From Candidatus Nitrohelix vancouverensis (GTDB lineage: Bacteria > Nitrospinota > Nitrospinia > Nitrospinales > VA-1), in assembly GCA_015698305.1 (NCBI GenBank), contig CP048620.1, positions 1,142,557-1,206,556 of the forward strand: DNA of 64,000 nucleotides. Reading direction: 5' to 3'. The number at the start of each line of letters is the position of its first letter. Position 1 is the first letter of the stretch. Shown here piece by piece: positions 44,933 through 52,613 of this stretch. The position numbers were made by a program, and so were the translations under genes. The notes beneath the pieces are model-generated. The model did no database searches. It saw nothing but the letters and a program-made list of their open reading frames with translations, and was not told the origin of the DNA.

Positions 44933-45916
44933 TCAGTATTTGCCGCGAATATGCTGGACGACCTTTTCCTCATAAAAATTTCTCAGATCTTCATGCAGTT
45001 CGGCAGACAGGAGCGGGAGCTTCGAGGCCGAAGCGTTGGCCTTCACCTGTTCCGGGCGCGTCGCGCCGGGGATCACCGTGGTCACCGCGTCGTGATCGAG
45101 AATCCAGCGCAGGGCCATCTGCGCGCAGGTCATGCCTTCGGGAACCTTGGGCAGAATTTCGTTCATCAATGCGATGCCCTGCGCTAGCGGCAGGCCGGAA
45201 AAGGTTTCGCCGACGTTGAAGTGATCCCCGTTCTGATTGAAGTTGCGGTGATCCTCCTGAGGCCAGCTGGAATCCGCGGTGATCTTTCCTGAAAGCAGTC
45301 CCGAGGCCAGCGGCAGTCGGACAATGATCGCCACGCCTTTTTCCTTTGCCTTCTCGAACAGCGCCGGGATGGGTTTTTGTCGCAGAACGTTGAAGATAAT
45401 TTGCAGGGATGCGAGCCCCGTTTGCTTCAGACAAAGCAGGGCTTCCTCCATCGATTCCACGCTCAGGCCGAATTGTTTGATCTTGCCTTCCTGCTTCAAT
45501 TGCCGGAGCCAGTCGAACAGTTCGCCGGATTGCAGGGTCTCCGTTGGCAGGCAATGAACCTGAGTCAGGTCGAGCGCCTCCACGCCCAGCCGCCTGAGCG
45601 AATCTTCCGTGTGCTTGCGGAAGGAGGCGAGGGAGAAATTATCGGGCCAGCCCGGTTCCGGGTGGCGCCCCAGTTTGGTTGCGACGATGATCTGTTCCGA
45701 ACGTTTGGCGAGGAATTTTTGGATGCGCGTTTCGCTCAAGCCCAGCCCGTAAACGTCGGCGGTGTCGAAAAAGTTGATGCCGCAGTCCACTGCCGTTTCC
45801 AAAATACGCTCGGCGGTCGCGTCGTCCACCTTGCCCCAGTCCGCTCCCAATTGCCAGGTTCCCAGTCCAATTTCAGAGACCTCCCAGCCGCAGGAGGAAA
45901 ATTTTCTATATTTCAT
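44933..45916 (-). CDS. aldo/keto reductase
   Basis: A 327-residue NADPH-dependent TIM-barrel reductase of the YghZ/YajO-like group. Catalytic residues are visible: Asp and Tyr in FFDTADVYGLGLSE, Lys in IIVATKLG, and His in DLTQVHCLP. The C-terminal IPGATRPEQVKAN is the cofactor loop. The substrate is unknown. A GGCGGT ribosome-site-like sequence precedes the ATG at 45916. Confidence 0.92.
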   Translation of the reverse strand: MKYRKFSSCGWEVSEIGLGTWQLGADWGKVDDATAERILETAVDCGINFFDTADVYGLGLSETRIQKFLAKRSEQIIVATKLGRHPEPGWPDNFSLASFRKHTEDSLRRLGVEALDLTQVHCLPTETLQSGELFDWLRQLKQEGKIKQFGLSVESMEEALLCLKQTGLASLQIIFNVLRQKPIPALFEKAKEKGVAIIVRLPLASGLLSGKITADSSWPQEDHRNFNQNGDHFNVGETFSGLPLAQGIALMNEILPKVPEGMTCAQMALRWILDHDAVTTVIPGATRPEQVKANASASKLPLLSAELHEDLRNFYEEKVVQHIRGKY

Positions 45917-46019
45917 AAGAGACCGCCTTTACATGTTGTCTTAAAAATTCGTATACTTCGAGACGTATCATTATTCACACCCGAATGTGTTTATCAATAG
46001 ATTGATTGGAGACGACGAC

Positions 46020-46217
46020 GTGAAACGCGTTTTTAGATACCTGTTATTGTTTGAAGAGAACGGCAAGCGAACCATTGCCGAGGTGGATAGCCAGGAAGCC
46101 TACGAGGAATTGAAAGCCGAACTCGACGCCAAGAGCGTGCCCAACGAACTGGTCAACGAGCGGGATATGGAAGAGTTGATCTACCGCGGCGCAACCTTTA
46201 TCGATTTGCGGGAGTAA
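46020..46217 (+). CDS. small hypothetical protein
   Basis: A 65-residue cytosolic protein starting at GTG 46020 with GGAG 8 bases upstream; an in-frame start at 45987 lacks one. It has an alternating hydrophobic start (KRVFRYLLLFEENGKRTIAE) and a charged helix (AYEELKAELDAKS), ending in EELIYRGATFIDLRE. It is not recognised. A terminator-like hairpin follows 25 bases after its stop. Confidence 0.65.
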   Translation: MKRVFRYLLLFEENGKRTIAEVDSQEAYEELKAELDAKSVPNELVNERDMEELIYRGATFIDLRE

Positions 46218-46242
46218 AGCGTTTCAACGTCGTTTTCAGGGC

Positions 46243-46276
46243 TTGCGGTATCAGGAACCGCAATGCAAAATTTCTT
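46243..46276 (+). terminator. hairpin after the 65-residue gene
   Basis: A perfect 7-base stem (TTGCGGT with ACCGCAA, 7-base loop) at 46243-46263 is followed by TGCAAAATTTCTTT. The T-run is broken, so strength is uncertain. Confidence 0.45.
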
Positions 46277-46278
46277 TA

Positions 46279-46357
46279 ATCCCAAAACGGTTTATTGTAT
46301 ATTTTGAGCCAAACGACATCGATTCACTTGCATGAAATAGCATATGTTCACTCTCAA
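46279..46357 (+). repeat. 79 bp direct repeat, copy 1 (leader and first codons of cNMP gene)
   Basis: Matches 46721-46799 with about 8 differences in 79 bases. It covers the upstream region and the first five codons of the cNMP-binding gene, including TTGCATGAAATAGCAT before the start codon. Confidence 0.8.
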
Positions 46358-46676
46358 GGAATATCGAAAGGGCAAAGCCATTATCCGTCAGGGTACCCAC
46401 GGCACCAGCGCCTTCATCTTGAAAAAGGGCCGTGTGGAGGTGACTCGCGAAGACAACGGACAGGTCAAAAAAATCTGCGAGTTGAAGGAAAACGACGTTT
46501 TCGGAGAAATGGCGATGGTCTCGGACAAGCCGCGTATGGCGACGGTGCGGGCGCTGGAAGATTGCCAGGTTGCGATTCTCACCCAGGAAAGTTTCATGAA
46601 ACTTCCCAACACCAACCCCGCTGTTGCGCGCATCAAGAAAATCATGGTGGACCGCCTCAAAGGCAAAAAAGGCTGA
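46344..46676 (+). CDS. single-domain cyclic nucleotide-binding protein
   Basis: A 110-residue stand-alone cNMP-binding barrel: YRKGKAIIRQG, AFILKKGRVEVT, and the phosphate-binding cassette DVFGEMAMVSDKPRMATVRAL. It lacks the C-terminal helix of the paralogue at 36054-36464 and any output domain. It may sense cAMP, cGMP or c-di-GMP, or be ligand-free, and act by protein contact. No clear ribosome site lies before ATG 46344. The leader plus first codons are duplicated 442 bases downstream. Confidence 0.87.
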   Translation: MFTLKEYRKGKAIIRQGTHGTSAFILKKGRVEVTREDNGQVKKICELKENDVFGEMAMVSDKPRMATVRALEDCQVAILTQESFMKLPNTNPAVARIKKIMVDRLKGKKG

Positions 46677-46720
46677 CCGCCTCTTTCCCCCCACTTTCCA
46701 GTCAACCCTTCCGACGCTTG

Positions 46721-46799
46721 ATCCCACAACGGTTTCTTGTCTATTTTGAGCCAAAGGACATCGATTCGCTTGCATGAAATAGCATGTGTTCACCCTTAA
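46721..46799 (+). repeat. 79 bp direct repeat, copy 2
   Basis: Second copy of the leader and start of the cNMP-binding gene; ATG has become GTG, and similarity stops after the fifth codon. It lies just before the 78-residue hypothetical gene and could donate a promoter to it. Confidence 0.8.
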
Positions 46800-46839
46800 A
46801 ATGTTTGTATTGGGCGAAGGATCCCTCTAAAATAAAACC

Positions 46840-47076
46840 ATGGACGAACGATTTGAACCCCTGAAAACGCGCCTGCTGGAAATTTGCGACCGTCTCGATG
46901 AAGACGAGCAATCCTTCTTCCGTCCCCTTGTGGAAAATTTCAAGGGAGAGACTTCCGAGTTTCAGCGCATCATGCGCGATCTGGGCAAATTCGGTCCCAA
47001 GATTTCCGAGGGATCGACCTTCGCTGTCTATCGCGAAGTGCAGAATATGTTCGACGCCGCCTTCCGAAAGTCATGA
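46840..47076 (+). CDS. small hypothetical helical protein
   Basis: A 78-residue, mainly helical, acidic-N-terminal protein (PLKTRLLEICDRLDEDEQSFF, VYREVQNMFDAAFRKS). It is not recognised. It has no signal peptide or membrane helix. Its stop overlaps the acylphosphatase start in an ATGA, so the two are translationally coupled. No strong ribosome site lies before the ATG. Confidence 0.65.
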   Translation: MDERFEPLKTRLLEICDRLDEDEQSFFRPLVENFKGETSEFQRIMRDLGKFGPKISEGSTFAVYREVQNMFDAAFRKS

Positions 47077-47339
47077 CCGCCGTTCATCTTGTCATACGCG
47101 GCAGAGTGCAAGGCGTGAGCTATCGCGCCAGCGCCGAAGGCAAGGCGAACGAACTGGGTCTGAAAGGCTGGGTGCGCAACCAAAGCGACGGCTCCGTGGA
47201 ACTGTTCGCCGAAGGCGAACGCTCCGCGCTCGACGCCCTCATCCGATGGTGCCAGCAAGGCCCGCCCGCCGCAAATGTCGCCGACCTTTCCGCCAACTGG
47301 ACCGAGCCGCAAGGCCTGACCGATTTCAAAATCCGTTGA
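47073..47339 (+). CDS. acyP: acylphosphatase
   Basis: An 88-residue acylphosphatase hydrolysing acyl-phosphates such as acetyl phosphate or carbamoyl phosphate. It shows VIRGRVQGVSYRASAEGKA (phosphate-binding loop with catalytic Arg), then GWVRNQSDGSVELFAEG with the catalytic Asn. The usual G-F-R is S-Y-R here. The size is normal. It overlaps the upstream small gene and precedes an ABC ATPase by 19 bases. Confidence 0.93.
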   Translation: MTAVHLVIRGRVQGVSYRASAEGKANELGLKGWVRNQSDGSVELFAEGERSALDALIRWCQQGPPAANVADLSANWTEPQGLTDFKIR

Positions 47340-47358
47340 TCCCCCTGCCGCCAGCGAC

Positions 47359-48126
47359 GTGATCGAACTCATCAATCTGGTCAAAATATTCGGAACGTAT
47401 CGCGCCGTGGACTCGCTGAACCTGACGATCCCGAAAGGCGAGATGTTCGGTTTTCTGGGCCCCAACGGGGCGGGAAAAACCACCACCATCAAGCTCATGA
47501 CCGGACTGCTCAAGCCCAGCGAAGGGCGGGTTGAGATCGACGGAGTCGCCGTCGAAAGCGCGCCGCAGACCGCCAAGGCGATGATCGGCTACATCCCCGA
47601 CCGACCCTTCATCTATGAAAAACTGACCGGGCGGGAGTATCTGCGATTCATCGCCGACCTCTACGGCGTGCCAGACGAAGCCGCGCAGAGCCGGGCCGAA
47701 CGCTTTCTGGAATTTTTCGATCTGGCCGACGCCGCCAGCCAGCTGGTGGGAAGCTACTCGCACGGCATGCGGCAAAAACTCATCATCTCCGGCGCCCTGA
47801 TCCACACCCCGAAAGCCGTCATCGTCGACGAACCGCTGGTGGGCCTGGACCCCAAAGGCGCCCGCCAGGTCAAACGCCTGTTCCGCGAACTGTGCAACGC
47901 CGGAACCACCATCTTCATGTCCACCCACTCGCTCCCCATCGCCGAGACCATGTGCGACCGTATCGGCATCATCCAGAAAGGCCAGATGATCGCCGTCGGC
48001 ACCATGGACGAACTGCGCGAACGCGCAACCCACGAAGGCGAAGGCCTCGAAGAAATCTTCCTGAAACTCACCGGCGACCACGGCCTCGACGACCTCTTCA
48101 AAGAACTCAACCTGCTGGATGACTGA
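47359..48126 (+). CDS. ABC transporter ATP-binding protein
   Basis: A 255-residue ABC ATPase of the ABC-2/drug-exporter (CcmA) type. It has Walker A GPNGAGKTTTIKL, a Q-loop near YIPDRPFIYEKLT, signature SYSHGMRQKL, Walker B AVIVDEPLVGLDP and an H-loop in MSTHSLP. The partner permease should be an ABC-2 membrane protein, but none follows: the next 670 bases are repeats. Either the permease is elsewhere or it was lost when the repeat cluster formed. It starts at GTG 47359. Confidence 0.9.
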   Translation: MIELINLVKIFGTYRAVDSLNLTIPKGEMFGFLGPNGAGKTTTIKLMTGLLKPSEGRVEIDGVAVESAPQTAKAMIGYIPDRPFIYEKLTGREYLRFIADLYGVPDEAAQSRAERFLEFFDLADAASQLVGSYSHGMRQKLIISGALIHTPKAVIVDEPLVGLDPKGARQVKRLFRELCNAGTTIFMSTHSLPIAETMCDRIGIIQKGQMIAVGTMDELRERATHEGEGLEEIFLKLTGDHGLDDLFKELNLLDD

Positions 48127-48149
48127 ACGCGCGTTGCGCGTGGCATTGA

Positions 48150-48597
48150 GTGAAAATTGTCGGGCTTCCAATTGCGCTCAAGGGGATGGATAGTAGAGCG
48201 AGTTGAGCGTTAAGGCCCCGGCGCGTCGCCGGGCGTTAGAAAGCCACCCTCACCTGTGTCCTCTCCCTGAGGGAGAGGATGGACTACGTCCATGGGATAG
48301 ATGTGGGGAAGTTTCCGATTGCGCACACTGAGATTGGTAGCAATGAAAGCGGAGCGTTAGAAAACCCTCTCCCATAGGGAGAGGAACGGACTACGTCCGC
48401 AGGATTAGTGCCGGAACGTTTCAATTGAACTTGATGATATTGATAGCAGTATGAGTTGAGCGTTAGAAAACCCTCTCCCCTACGCGGGAGAGGGCTGGGT
48501 GAGGGGGCAGATTTCATCTGCTGGATTAGAGCCGGAAAATTATCAATTGCGTTTAAGCGGGTTGATAGTAAAACGGGATTGGCTTTATGGGCACAGA
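48150..48597. repeat. interspersed repeat cluster A (four core units with palindromic inserts)
   Basis: Gene-free region from 48127 to 48799. Four related cores (about 48165-48213, 48298-48360, 48406-48458, 48527-48580) share CAATTGCG-like and TTGATAGCA-like blocks and usually end in GAGCGTTA. Between them lie different hairpin inserts, such as CCGGCGCGTCGCCGG and CTCTCCCTGAGGGAGAG followed by ATGGACTACGTCCAT. Minus-strand reading frames here are artefacts of the repeats. The remaining 48598-48799 shows nothing recognisable. Confidence 0.85.
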
Positions 48598-48799
48598 GGA
48601 ATTCAGCGCTGATTGGGATTGATTGAACGGTAGAGTTCTTCGAGTACGAATTCCTTATGACGCAAAATTGCGATTTCATTAAATGCTTTAGTTGTTTCTT
48701 TTTCACCCCATAAAGTTTCATCCCATGAATCAGCTTTGGATGGCTTATAAGGTTTTGAATAAAAAATAGGGAATTGACTGATTGAATTATCAATTATGA

Positions 48800-49483
48800 T
48801 TAACCGTTTTTTTCTGTTTGATCGAATTTTTCAATTTGGATTGTTGCGTTTCGAATTATTTCCATCAGATATTTTACAGGCTCCATCGGGTTGGAGCGCG
48901 CAATGGGAGGATCATCGGGGTTTTTTAAAGTTTTGTACACAGCCGAAAACTCCTCTTTGCTTGACCCAATAGCTTTAACCTCAATATCGTATTCTTCACC
49001 GTTGATGCGGGCGCTAATGTCTGCTGGACCGCCCCATGCTTCGAGCGAAATGATTTGGTGTCCTTGCTCTTCGAGGTGATTTGCATACAGTAATTCATAC
49101 AACGATCCCAATTGCTTTTTAGCTGTTTCATGTCGCTTGAAGGCGTCTGTATTTTTTATGATCCAGGTTTCATGAAACCTTTTTTTATAGTCTGGTGTTG
49201 TATCCTTCCAAAAGTTCTCTCCTTCCAATAGATATCTATGTACGGGACCCATAATATTTTTTAAATAACCCCTTTGTAAAGCAAGCCACAAGGTCGAGCA
49301 ATGATGAGCCTTATCGGGTATTTGGCTCTGTTGCATCAGAGCTTCTAGAGTTTCTTCGTTGTGGATGAATACCTTGTTTAGAGCGGGACACTTCTTCCAG
49401 ACCTCCCTGAGCCCTTTTGGCAACTCAGCATAATCTATGGCTCCGATCGTTTGGCAAATGCAATTTGAATAGTTGGTATTCAT
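48800..49483 (-). CDS. putative PD-(D/E)XK nuclease-fold protein
   Basis: A 227-residue protein, not matched to a named family. Residues 118-172 form a restriction-endonuclease-like core: helix with E130 (GSLYELLYANHLEEQGH), strand with D155 (GGPADISARI) and E168-V-K170 (YDIEVKAIG). This is the D...(D/E)-x-K pattern of this superfamily. The N-terminal 110 residues are helical with four cysteines and may bind DNA or a partner. ATG 49483 overlaps the stop of a 35-codon reading frame (49480-49587). It is surrounded by repeat clusters, with a HicB-like gene upstream. Confidence 0.65.
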   Translation of the reverse strand: MNTNYSNCICQTIGAIDYAELPKGLREVWKKCPALNKVFIHNEETLEALMQQSQIPDKAHHCSTLWLALQRGYLKNIMGPVHRYLLEGENFWKDTTPDYKKRFHETWIIKNTDAFKRHETAKKQLGSLYELLYANHLEEQGHQIISLEAWGGPADISARINGEEYDIEVKAIGSSKEEFSAVYKTLKNPDDPPIARSNPMEPVKYLMEIIRNATIQIEKFDQTEKNG

Positions 49484-49603
49484 GTCAGCAAATAGGTAAA
49501 TTGAGGATTGGTGAATCCATGTAGGATTACTGCTGGTGTGCCGTGTTTTTTATATGATTCAACGCTTATGGGTATCACCCAATACATGCGAAGGCTGGTT
49601 GAC

Positions 49604-49798
49604 TCAGTTGTGGGAACAATGCAATCGAATCATGGAAGGTTTTTCTGGGGTGTCGAAATGGCAATGGACGGCGTCTCTCACCATCAGCTTGAGGCTTTCA
49701 ATATCGTCCGCTATGGTGAAAATGGAGTGACCGAGGGCGCGGGCTTCGAGGCCGCCTTCAGGAGATTCTTCGACGATGAAAATGATTTCCTGTTGCAT
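49604..49798 (-). CDS. HicB-like small protein
   Basis: A 64-residue protein with the HicB/antitoxin-type fold pattern (IIFIVEESPEGGLEARALGH, then TIADDIESLKLMVRDAV). ATG 49798 has AGGAG 6 bases upstream. HicB proteins neutralise HicA RNases, but no recognisable HicA follows: the next frame (49480-49587) is only 35 codons. It may be an orphan antitoxin-like protein or a chromosomal relative without a toxin. It is co-directional with the putative nuclease gene. Confidence 0.75.
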   Translation of the reverse strand: MQQEIIFIVEESPEGGLEARALGHSIFTIADDIESLKLMVRDAVHCHFDTPEKPSMIRLHCSHN

Positions 49799-49869
49799 GG
49801 GTGACTCCTGATTGTTGGGCTTCAATTATAACATGACACTTCGAAGTTTTCATTGAGGACTAGGTCGGC

Positions 49870-50315
49870 AGGAAAAGGGCTGGAATGTTTCTTTTGCGCC
49901 TAAGCGGATTGATAGCAGGGCGGGTTGAGCATTAGGTCTGTGGCGCCTCGCCGGGAGTTAGAAAGCCACCCTCACCTGTGTCCTCTCCCTGAGGGAGAGG
50001 ATGGACTACGTCCATGGGATAAATGTGGGGAAGTTTCCAATTGCACACACTGAGATTGGTAGCAATGAAAGCGGAGCGTTAGAAAACCCTCTCCCTGTGG
50101 CAGAGCCAGCGTGCCGCTGGACCCTTGAGGGATAAAGGTGAGAACGTAATCAATTGCGTTCAGAGATATTGCTAGCAATGCGAGCGGAGCGTTAGAAATC
50201 CCTCTCCCGCGAGGGGAGAGGAAAATTATATAAATAGCCCGATTGCGCGCAGAGAGATTGATTGCATTGTGAGCTGAGCGTTAAGGCTACAGCGGCACGC
50301 TGGGCGTTAGAGATT
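49870..50315. repeat. interspersed repeat cluster B (four core units)
   Basis: The 490-base gap 49826-50316 is mostly repeat. Cores lie near 49880-49936, 50021-50084, 50131-50193 and 50232-50284. Segment 49957-50095 matches 48235-48373 of cluster A at 136 of 139 positions. Inserts include CCAGCGTGCCGCTGG-like and CTCTCCCGCGAGGGGAGAG hairpins. Confidence 0.85.
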
Positions 50316-50316
50316 T

Positions 50317-51354
50317 CTACAGCGTTTTCATCTCGATCACGAAGCGGAATTTCACGTCGGACTTTTGCATTCGTATGTAAGAGTCGTTTATTTTCAGCAT
50401 GGAAATCTTTTCGATTTCAGAGACGATATTATGCTCTCCGCAGAAATCGAGCATCTCCTGCGTTTCTTTAATCCCGCCGATCAATGACCCGGCGACGGCG
50501 CGGCGTCCGAACACCAGTTGAGGGGTTTGAAACTTTTCGAATTCTCCAATGGCGCCAACGATGCACATGGTCGAATCGAATTTCAGAAGATTGATGTAGG
50601 GGTTCATGTCGTGCGCGACGGGTATGGTGTTGAGCAGAAAATCAAATTTCCCCGCCCATTCGCTCATGGCCTTTTCGTCTGTTGAAATCAAAACCTCATC
50701 GGCGCCGAGAGATTTGCCCATCTTGCCTTTCTCCGGCGAGGTGGTGATGATGACGGTGCGCGCGCCCATCGCATGCGCGAATTTGACTCCCATATGTCCC
50801 AGACCGCCGAGACCGATCACGCCAACGGTTTGACCGGGCTGAACCTTCCAGTGTTTGAGCGGGGAATAGGTGGTGATGCCTGCGCATAACAGCGGCGCGG
50901 CGCCTGCCCGGTCGAGATTTTCCGGGATGCTCAAAAGATATTTTTTATCGACGACGATCTGTTTGGAGTAGCCGCCAAAGGTCAAGCCGCCGGGGTCTTT
51001 CGTTTCGCTTCCATAGGTCATGGTGGAGCCGTTCAGGCAGTATTGTTCCAGGTCTGCTTCGCAAGCCTCGCACGAGCGGCAGGAGTCGACAAAACAACCC
51101 ACGCCCACGCATTCGCCTTTTTTGAAATTTTTGACAGCGCTTCCGACGGCGGTGACGTGGCCGATGATTTCATGGCCGGGCACGAGGGGATAGGCGGAGA
51201 TTCCCCAATCGTTGTTGACCATATGAAGGTCGCTATGGCAGACGCCGCAATAGTCGATATCGATTTGTACGTCGTCCGGCCCAACGGCGCGGCGTTCGAT
51301 TTCAAAATTGGTCAGGGTGTCGGCTTGCTTCTGAGCGGCATAGGCTTTCGTCAT
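50317..51354 (-). CDS. zinc-dependent NADP alcohol dehydrogenase (YahK/CAD type)
   Basis: A 345-residue medium-chain dehydrogenase. Catalytic zinc ligands lie in DYCGVCHSDLH and PGHEIIGH; the structural zinc comes from the cluster in CFVDSCRSCEACEADLEQYC. The Rossmann motif is GLGGLGHMG. This is the cinnamyl-alcohol-dehydrogenase-like aldehyde reductase group, reducing aliphatic and aromatic aldehydes with NADPH. AAGGAAA precedes the ATG. The stop lies 2 bases beyond repeat cluster B. Confidence 0.94.
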   Translation of the reverse strand: MTKAYAAQKQADTLTNFEIERRAVGPDDVQIDIDYCGVCHSDLHMVNNDWGISAYPLVPGHEIIGHVTAVGSAVKNFKKGECVGVGCFVDSCRSCEACEADLEQYCLNGSTMTYGSETKDPGGLTFGGYSKQIVVDKKYLLSIPENLDRAGAAPLLCAGITTYSPLKHWKVQPGQTVGVIGLGGLGHMGVKFAHAMGARTVIITTSPEKGKMGKSLGADEVLISTDEKAMSEWAGKFDFLLNTIPVAHDMNPYINLLKFDSTMCIVGAIGEFEKFQTPQLVFGRRAVAGSLIGGIKETQEMLDFCGEHNIVSEIEKISMLKINDSYIRMQKSDVKFRFVIEMKTL

Positions 51355-51484
51355 AATTTATTTCCTTTTCGGTTTTGGATCTGACCGATTGTGGGTGGAT
51401 GTAGAGTCGATAAATTCGGTAGCGATTTCAAATTACAGTCAGGCGGCAATGAATACGTTGGCTCCATAATCCTTGTGAGATGTT

Positions 51485-52000
51485 TCAGGATTTTGATTTG
51501 ATTTTTTTCATGTGTAGTTTTTGTTCGATCCATGATTTAGCCTTTTTCAATTGCCTTGAATCGACTTCTACGGCAACCCTTTCCACCAGGTGAGACAGTT
51601 TGACTTTATCCAGCTCGTCTCGCCAGACTTTTTCCGCCTTCCACATGGCGGTTGCAATCAAACATGGATGTTTGTAAGTGGAGGCCGTTTTCATCGCCGC
51701 CGGACCCTGTCGCCGAATCTCGGCGCATTCGAATGTAGAATCTCCTCCCTCAATCGACAAAACGATATCTAATAGAGATATTTTTTTAGGACTTTTCCCA
51801 AGCCGGTATCCCCCTCTGGGTCCTGACACCGTATCCAGAATCCCATTGCTGGAGAGGGCTTGCAGGGTCTTGGCAAGATAAGGGCGGGGGATGCCATGAA
51901 ATTCCGCTAAATCGCTTCCGGTGAGGCAACGCCCTTCCGGTAAACCGGCTAAAAAGGTGCAACAGTGAATTGCCCATTCTACAGTCGAACTCAGTTTCAT
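51485..52000 (-). CDS. Rrf2-family transcriptional regulator
   Basis: A 171-residue winged-helix regulator with the Rrf2 pattern: EWAIHCCTFLAG, LAEFHGIPRPYLAKTLQAL and the wing VSGPRGGYRLGK. IscR/NsrR-type members bind an Fe-S cluster by three cysteines near residues 92-106; here only C92 and C113 are in the region, so cluster binding may be atypical or absent. It is divergent from an AhpD-like gene, with a perfect palindrome between them that is a likely operator. Confidence 0.9.
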   Translation of the reverse strand: MKLSSTVEWAIHCCTFLAGLPEGRCLTGSDLAEFHGIPRPYLAKTLQALSSNGILDTVSGPRGGYRLGKSPKKISLLDIVLSIEGGDSTFECAEIRRQGPAAMKTASTYKHPCLIATAMWKAEKVWRDELDKVKLSHLVERVAVEVDSRQLKKAKSWIEQKLHMKKIKSKS

Positions 52001-52083
52001 AGAAAAAATATAGTATGTCTGGCGCGGACAATCAAGAAGGCTTTTGTCTTGAAGACTGAACGCGATGCGCATGAAGAAAATAA

Positions 52084-52112
52084 TTGCGGATAAAATTTAT
52101 CCATGATATGTT
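52084..52112 (+). promoter_or_regulatory. promoter with palindromic operator for the AhpD-like gene
   Basis: TTGCGG (52084-52089), 17 bases, TATGTT (52107-52112). The perfect palindrome GGATAAAATTTATCC (52088-52102) fills the spacer, where a bound repressor would block RNA polymerase. The Rrf2 regulator encoded divergently is the obvious candidate. Confidence 0.6.
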
Positions 52113-52148
52113 TTTGGGGAACAATTATCAAACAACAAAGGAGTTCAT

Positions 52149-52601
52149 ATGAATGCGCGCGTGAATTATCACAAGAATTCCCCGGAGGCCGTAAAGGCTC
52201 TCTTGAAGGTTGAATCCTATCTAAACACTTCCAGCCTGAAGGGAAAGATATTTGGTTTGGTCAAACTGAGAGCCTCCCAGATTAACGGATGCGCTTATTG
52301 TGTGAACATGCATTATGGCGAACTAAAAAAAGAAGGGGTCGCCGAAGCCGTTCTGGCGCTGGTCGCTGTGTGGAAAGACTCGCCCTGCTTTTCGGAAAGG
52401 GAACGCGCGGCGCTGGATTGGGCGGAGCGCGTGACCCTGCTGGCCGGGTCGGAAATTTCGGACGAGGTTTACAACAGAATGCGGGAGCATTTTTTAGAAG
52501 ACGAGTTGGTTGATTTGACGGTGGCGATCGGTCAGATCAACTTATGGAATCGTTTGTCCGTTTCGTTTAAAAATCAACCTACGGTTTCAGAGGCCCGTTG
52601 A
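52149..52601 (+). CDS. carboxymuconolactone decarboxylase family protein, AhpD-like
   Basis: A 150-residue alkylhydroperoxidase-like protein. The AhpD core has the redox CxxC and histidine: C48, C51 and H55 in NGCAYCVNMHYGE. It fits the peroxidase-linked subgroup that takes part in peroxide or thiol redox defence, rather than true decarboxylases. AAGGAG lies 6 bases before the ATG. A divergent Rrf2 regulator and a downstream exported cupin (12 bases on) suggest a small redox-responsive operon. Confidence 0.92.
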   Translation: MNARVNYHKNSPEAVKALLKVESYLNTSSLKGKIFGLVKLRASQINGCAYCVNMHYGELKKEGVAEAVLALVAVWKDSPCFSERERAALDWAERVTLLAGSEISDEVYNRMREHFLEDELVDLTVAIGQINLWNRLSVSFKNQPTVSEAR

Positions 52602-52613
52602 AAGGAGGAGAGA

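Noticed and set aside
48284-48793. 169-codon minus-strand reading frame in repeat cluster A
   Set aside because: It runs through the repeat cores and hairpins and spells repeated peptides such as SNAPLSLLPIS that recur in clusters B and C. This is a translation of palindromic repeats, not a gene.
49508-49804. 98-codon plus-strand frame over the HicB-like gene
   Set aside because: The opposite strand carries a well-placed ribosome site and a HicB-type pattern; this frame has neither.
49972-50178. 68-codon minus-strand frame in repeat cluster B
   Set aside because: Lies wholly in repeats and reads as low-information repeat translation.
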